Positions 57,890 through 64,000 of a stretch of DNA of 64,000 nucleotides are shown in pieces. The first letter of the stretch is position 1. Each line of letters begins with the position of its first letter. The translations under genes were made by a program, and so were the position numbers. The notes beneath the pieces are model-generated. The model saw nothing but the letters and a program-made list of their open reading frames with translations. It ran no database searches and was not told where the DNA came from. The DNA is from Lepas anatifera (Eukaryota; Arthropoda; Thecostraca; Lepadidae), in assembly GCA_034440635.1 (NCBI GenBank), contig JAOTON010001528.1:544501-608500 (forward strand), in the 5' to 3' direction.

Positions 57890-60490
57890 GGGTGTTATGA
57901 GGGATGGAAGGGTACGTTGCTGGCTAATATGGGTACAATGATGGCTGATAGGGGTTGCGTTGTCGGCTGGTACGGGTGCAATGTTGGCTGCTTGGGGTGC
58001 ATTTTTGGTGGGTACGGGTGCAATGTCGGCTGCTTGGGGTGCACTTTCGGTGGGTACGGGTGCAATGTAGGCTGCTAAGGGTGCGTTGTCGGTGGGTACG
58101 GGTGCAATGTCGGCTGCTAGGGGTGTGTTGTCGGTGACTACGGGTGCAATGTCGGCTGGTAGGGGTGTGTTGTCGGTGGGGTACTGGTGCAATTTCGGCT
58201 GGTAGGGGTGTGCTGTCGGTGAGTACGGGTGCAATGTCGGCTGGTAGGGGTGTGTTGTCGGTGGGTACGGGTGCAATGTCGGCTGGTAGGGGTGTGTTGT
58301 CGGTGGGTACTGGTGCAATTTCGGCTGGTAGGGGTGTGTTGTCGGTGGGGTACGGGCGCAATGTCGGCTGGTAGGGGTGTGCTGTCGGTGGGGTACGGGT
58401 GCAATGTCGGCTGCTAAGGGTGCGTTGTCGGTGGGGTACGGGTGCAATGTCGGCTGCTAGGGGTGTGTTGTCGGTGAGTACGGGCGCAATGTCGGCTGGT
58501 AGGGGTGTGCTTCGGTGGGTACGGGTGCAATGTAGGCTGCTAAGGGTGCGTTGTCGGTGGGTACGGGTGCAATGTCGGCTGCTAGGGGTGTGTTGTCGGT
58601 GAGTACGGGTGCAATGTCGGCTGGTAGGGGTGTGTTGTCGGTGGGTACTGGTGCAATTTCGGCTGGTAGGGGTGTGTTGTCGGTGGGGTACGGGTGCAAT
58701 GTCGGCTGCTAGGGGTGTGTTGTCGGTGAGTACGGGTGCAATGTCGGCTGGTAGGGGTGTGTTGTCGGTGAGTACGGGTGCAATGTCGGCTGGTAGGGGT
58801 GTGTTGTCGGTGGGTACGGGCGCAATGTCGGCTGGTAGGGGTGTGCTGTCGGTGGGTACGGGTGCAATGTCGGCTGGTAGGGGTGTGTTGTCGGTGGGTA
58901 CTGGTGCAATTTCGGCTGGTAGGGGTGTGTTGTCGGTGGGTACGGGTGCAATGTCGGCTGCTAGGGGTGTGTTGTCGGTGAGTACGGGTGCAATGTCGGC
59001 TGGTAGGGGTGTGTTGTCGGTGGAGTACGGGTGCAATGTCGGCTGGTAGGGGTGTGTTGTCGGTGGGTACGGGCGCAATGTCGGCTGGTAGGGGTGTGCT
59101 GTCGGTGAGTACGGGTGCAATGTCGGCTGGTAGGGGTGTGTTGTCGGTGGGTACTGGTGCAATTTCGGCTGGTAGGGGGTGCGTAGGTGGTGGGTACGGG
59201 TGCAATGTCGGCTGGTAGGGGTGTGTTGTCAGTGGGGTAGGGGTGTAATGTCGGCTGGTAGGGGTGTGTTGTCGGTGGGTACGGGTGCAATGATGGCTGG
59301 TAGGGGTGTGTTGTCGGTGGGGCACGGGTGCAATGATGGCTGGTAGGGCTGCGTAGGTGGTGGGTACGGGTGCAATGTCGGCTGGTAGGGATGTGTTGTC
59401 GGTGGGTACTGGTGCAATTTCGGCTGGTAGGGGTGCGTAGGTGGTGGGTACGGGTGCAATGTCGGCTGGTAGGGGTGTGTTGTCAGTGGGCACGGGTGCA
59501 GTGTCGGCTGGTAAGGGTGTGTTGTCGGTGGGTACGGGTGCAATGTCGGCTGGTAGGGGTGTGTTGTCGGTGGGTACGGGTGCAATGATGGCTGGTAGGG
59601 GCTGTCGTAGGTGGTGGGTACGAGTGCAATGTCGGCTGCTAGGGGTGCGTTGTCGGTGGGTACGGGTGCAATGATGGCTGGTAAGGGTGCGTTGTCGGTG
59701 GGTATGGGTGCAATGATGGCTGGTAGGGCTGCGTAGGTGGTGGGTACGAGTGCAATGTCGGCTGCTAAGGGTGCGTTGTCGGTGGGTACGGGTGCAATGA
59801 TGGCTGGTAAGGGTGCGTTGTCGGTGGGTATGGGTGCAATGATGGCTGGTAGGGTGCGTAGGTGGTGGGTACGAGTGCAATGTCGGCTGCTAAGGGTGCG
59901 TTGTCGGTGGGTACGGGTGCAATGATGGCTGGTAAGGGTGCGTTGTCGGTGGGTACGGGTGCAATGATGGCTGGTAGGGCTGCGTAGGTGGTGGGTACGG
60001 GTGCAATGTCGGCTGCTAAGGGTGCGTTGTCGGTGGGTACGGGTGCAATGATGGCTGGTAAGGGTGCGTTGTCGGTGGGTACGGGTGCAATGATGGCTGG
60101 TAGGGCTGCGTAGGTGGTGGGTACGAGTGCAATGTCGGCTGCTAAGGGTGCGTTGTCGGTGGGTACGGGTGCAATGATGGCTGGTAAGGGTGCGTTGTCG
60201 GTGGGTATGGGTGCAATGATGGCTGGTAGGGGTGCGTAGGTGGTGGGTACGGGTGCAATGTCGGCTGCTAGGGGTGCGTGGGTGGTGGGCACGAGTGCGT
60301 GGAAGGTAAGCACGGGTGCGATGTCGGCTCATCGGTGTAATGTACTGGTAGAAGTGCAATGGTGACTGGTAGGGGTGCATTGTCGGTTTGTAGGGGTGCG
60401 ATGACGGATAATAGGGGTGCAATGACGTCTGGTAGGGATGCACTACGGCTAAAGACAGGCGGCGAAGGCAGCTGGTAGGATGTCTTGCGT
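57890..60490. repeat. 42-bp minisatellite array, left part (about 60 units)
   Basis: The unit is gtcggtgggtacgggtgcaa followed by tgtcggctggtaggggtgtg and tt. Because 42 is a multiple of three and the unit lacks stops, frames stay open for hundreds of codons on both strands (minus-strand repeat PVPTDNTPLPADIA). From 59607 to about 60290 a 126-bp higher-order unit (three monomers) repeats six times, marked by gtaggtggtggg at 59607, 59733, 59858, 59984, 60110 and 60236. Confidence 0.95.
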
Positions 60491-60499
60491 GTGGGTTCC

Positions 60500-61300
60500 C
60501 AGCTGCAACGCTGTCAACTGTCCCGTCCTCAGCTGTACCGCACCCGTACCAACCAACATTGCACCCGTACCCACCGACAACGCATCCCTACCAACCGACA
60601 TTGCATCCGTATATACCCGCAAGACACCCAAACAGCTGCCTTAGTCCCCTGTCCTAAGCCGCAACGCGCCCGTAACAGCCGCAATTACACCCACATTATC
60701 CGTCATCGCACCCTTAGCAACCGACGTAGCCCCCCTCCCCCTACCAGTCGACATAGCACCGTTACCGTAATCATCGTACCCGTGGCCAACAACGACGCAC
60801 CCATACCATCCGTCATTGCAACCACACCCACCCGCAGGGCACGCCTCCCAGCCGACACTGCACCCATATCCGCCGGCAACGCACCCCTAGCAGCCGACAT
60901 TGCACCCGTACCCACCGACAACGCACCCCTAGCAGCCGACATTGCACCCGTACCCACCGACAACGCACCCTTAGCAGCCTACATTGCATCCGTACCCAAC
61001 GAAAACGCACCCCTACCACCCACCGACACACGCACCCCTAGCGGCCGACATTGCACCCGTACCCACCGAAAATGCACCCCAAGCAGCCAACATTGTACCC
61101 GTACCAGCTGACAACGCACCCTTAGCAGCCTACATTGCACTGGTTCCCACCGAAAACTCACCCCTAGCAGCCGACATTGCACCCGTACCCACGGACACCG
61201 CACCCTTACCAGCCAAAATTGCACCTCTACCCACCGACAACGCACCCCTATCAGCCATCATTGTACCCATATTAGCCAGCAACGTACCCTTCCATCCCTC
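60500..61300. repeat. 42-bp minisatellite array, right part, inverted (about 18 units)
   Basis: The same unit in reverse complement (cacccgtacccaccgacaac, gcacccctagcagccgacat). The orientation switch lies at about 60480-60530. The left portion, about 60560-60830, is heavily diverged. The array is much shorter than its left partner. Confidence 0.9.
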
Positions 61301-61896
61301 ATAACACCCGTACCCTACCCCAGGGTACTCCTCTTACACGGCTTTAACAAAATGCGTTCAGACAGAACAGTTAACTCTCAAGTTGGCGGCTCTTTAATTT
61401 CGCGTTGACCTGACAGCGATTCCTACCGGCATTGTTATAGTTAATAATACAGAAATACTAAATAAGTGTACAAAACATGAAATAAGTTTCTTAAAGCCAA
61501 CATGAAAGCTCCCATCATCGTTCGCGAATATATATTCCATCAAACATGGTGAGTTACCCTTTTTTTCCTTTGCAATCTCCGAGGCTCTCGGCCAAATCCA
61601 CAAAGGAAAAAAGCCGTAACTAGTTACCCTTTTCTTCCATTGCATTTTCTGTGGATTGAGCCAAGGTTTGCAAAGGCAAAAGAGGGCATCGGTATTAGCT
61701 CAAATTAGGTTAAATAAATGAAAATAAAATGCATATCATCGGAAAGAGGATGTTCTAAGGATTCCAACGATATACATATTTAGGTCAATACACCTACCAA
61801 TGCAACTAAAACACTTTGCAAAGGTCGGAAACGGTTTTTTAGCTCTCCTGAAAAGTGGACTTTCGGAGTTACCCTTTTTTTCCTTTGCACGGCAGA

Positions 61897-64000
<2,104 letters not shown>

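Larger units (their letters stand above)
57362..61896. mobile_element. Foldback-like element, 4.5 kb, with minisatellite core
   Basis: Both ends carry TCTGCCGTGCAAAGGAA in inverted orientation (57362 and, reversed, ending at 61896). A second, longer inverted repeat of about 400 bp runs from about 57553-57960 to 61250-61650, nearly identical (gtggatttggccgagagcct, aaagagccgccaacttgag). The core is two oppositely oriented arrays of a 42-bp repeat. The motif TGCAA-GGAA-AAAAGGGTAACT occurs three times on each side in mirror order. No transposase was recognised. The layout resembles foldback (FB/TFB-type) elements, but family membership is not established. Confidence 0.75.

Noticed and set aside
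57791..60443. Very long Pro/Thr-rich open frames on the minus strand (up to 432 codons)
   Set aside because: They are the 42-bp minisatellite read in frames without stops; several frames on both strands are open at once, and there is no start context, signal peptide or splice evidence.

Overview
This window is animal nuclear DNA, most likely from an invertebrate; a crustacean or another arthropod is plausible but not proven. It is not bacterial: protein-coding sequence is split by GT-AG introns, and most of the window is made of Penelope-like and LINE retroelements, tRNA-derived SINEs, 8-bp-TSD MITEs, microsatellites and a large minisatellite. Only one conventional gene can be supported well. 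It lies on the minus strand (47954-55933) and can be assembled from four coding exons whose reading phases match exactly, into an 803-residue TMC (transmembrane channel-like) protein. One small secreted Gly-rich peptide exon (1278-1544, minus) is a weaker second candidate. No true tRNA, rRNA or CRISPR was seen.

Layout. 1-5 kb: the Gly-rich exon, GAGTC-type simple repeats, SINE pieces and a 194-bp MITE with a perfect 8-bp target duplication. 6.6-12.3 kb: two related ~0.9-kb elements with TTAA ends, rich in TGACCT nuclear-receptor half-sites; a 0.55-kb imperfect hairpin; and a 2.6-kb unit with inverted ends that encloses one of the TTAA elements. 12-30 kb: gene-poor, with LINE fragments at 18.4-19.4 and 22.8-23.4 kb, several SINEs, further MITEs and GC-rich patches. 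30.3-37.8 kb: two Penelope-like elements (PLEs) joined head to head, each disrupted by another insertion. The left copy still carries a recognisable hammerhead ribozyme; in the right copy the ribozyme's GAAA box is deleted. 37.8-47.9 kb: gene-poor, with a MITE at 40.5 kb, a SINE at 43.2 kb and a 34-bp tandem repeat at 45.3 kb. 47.9-55.9 kb: the TMC gene. 57.4-61.9 kb: a 4.5-kb foldback-like element whose arms enclose two oppositely oriented arrays of a 42-bp minisatellite. The last 2 kb is AT-rich with a long (AT)n tract.

How the parts relate. The elements do not form one pathway, but several are linked. The SINE at 28.06 kb shares its 3' tail with the LINE at 22.8 kb, the pattern expected when a SINE borrows LINE machinery. 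The two PLE copies share the same apparent one-base lesion in the reverse transcriptase. MITEs with hAT-like 8-bp target duplications are spread through the window. Many long open frames (57.8-61.3 kb, 44-46 kb, 20 kb) are by-products of repeats or GC-rich DNA and are not annotated as genes.
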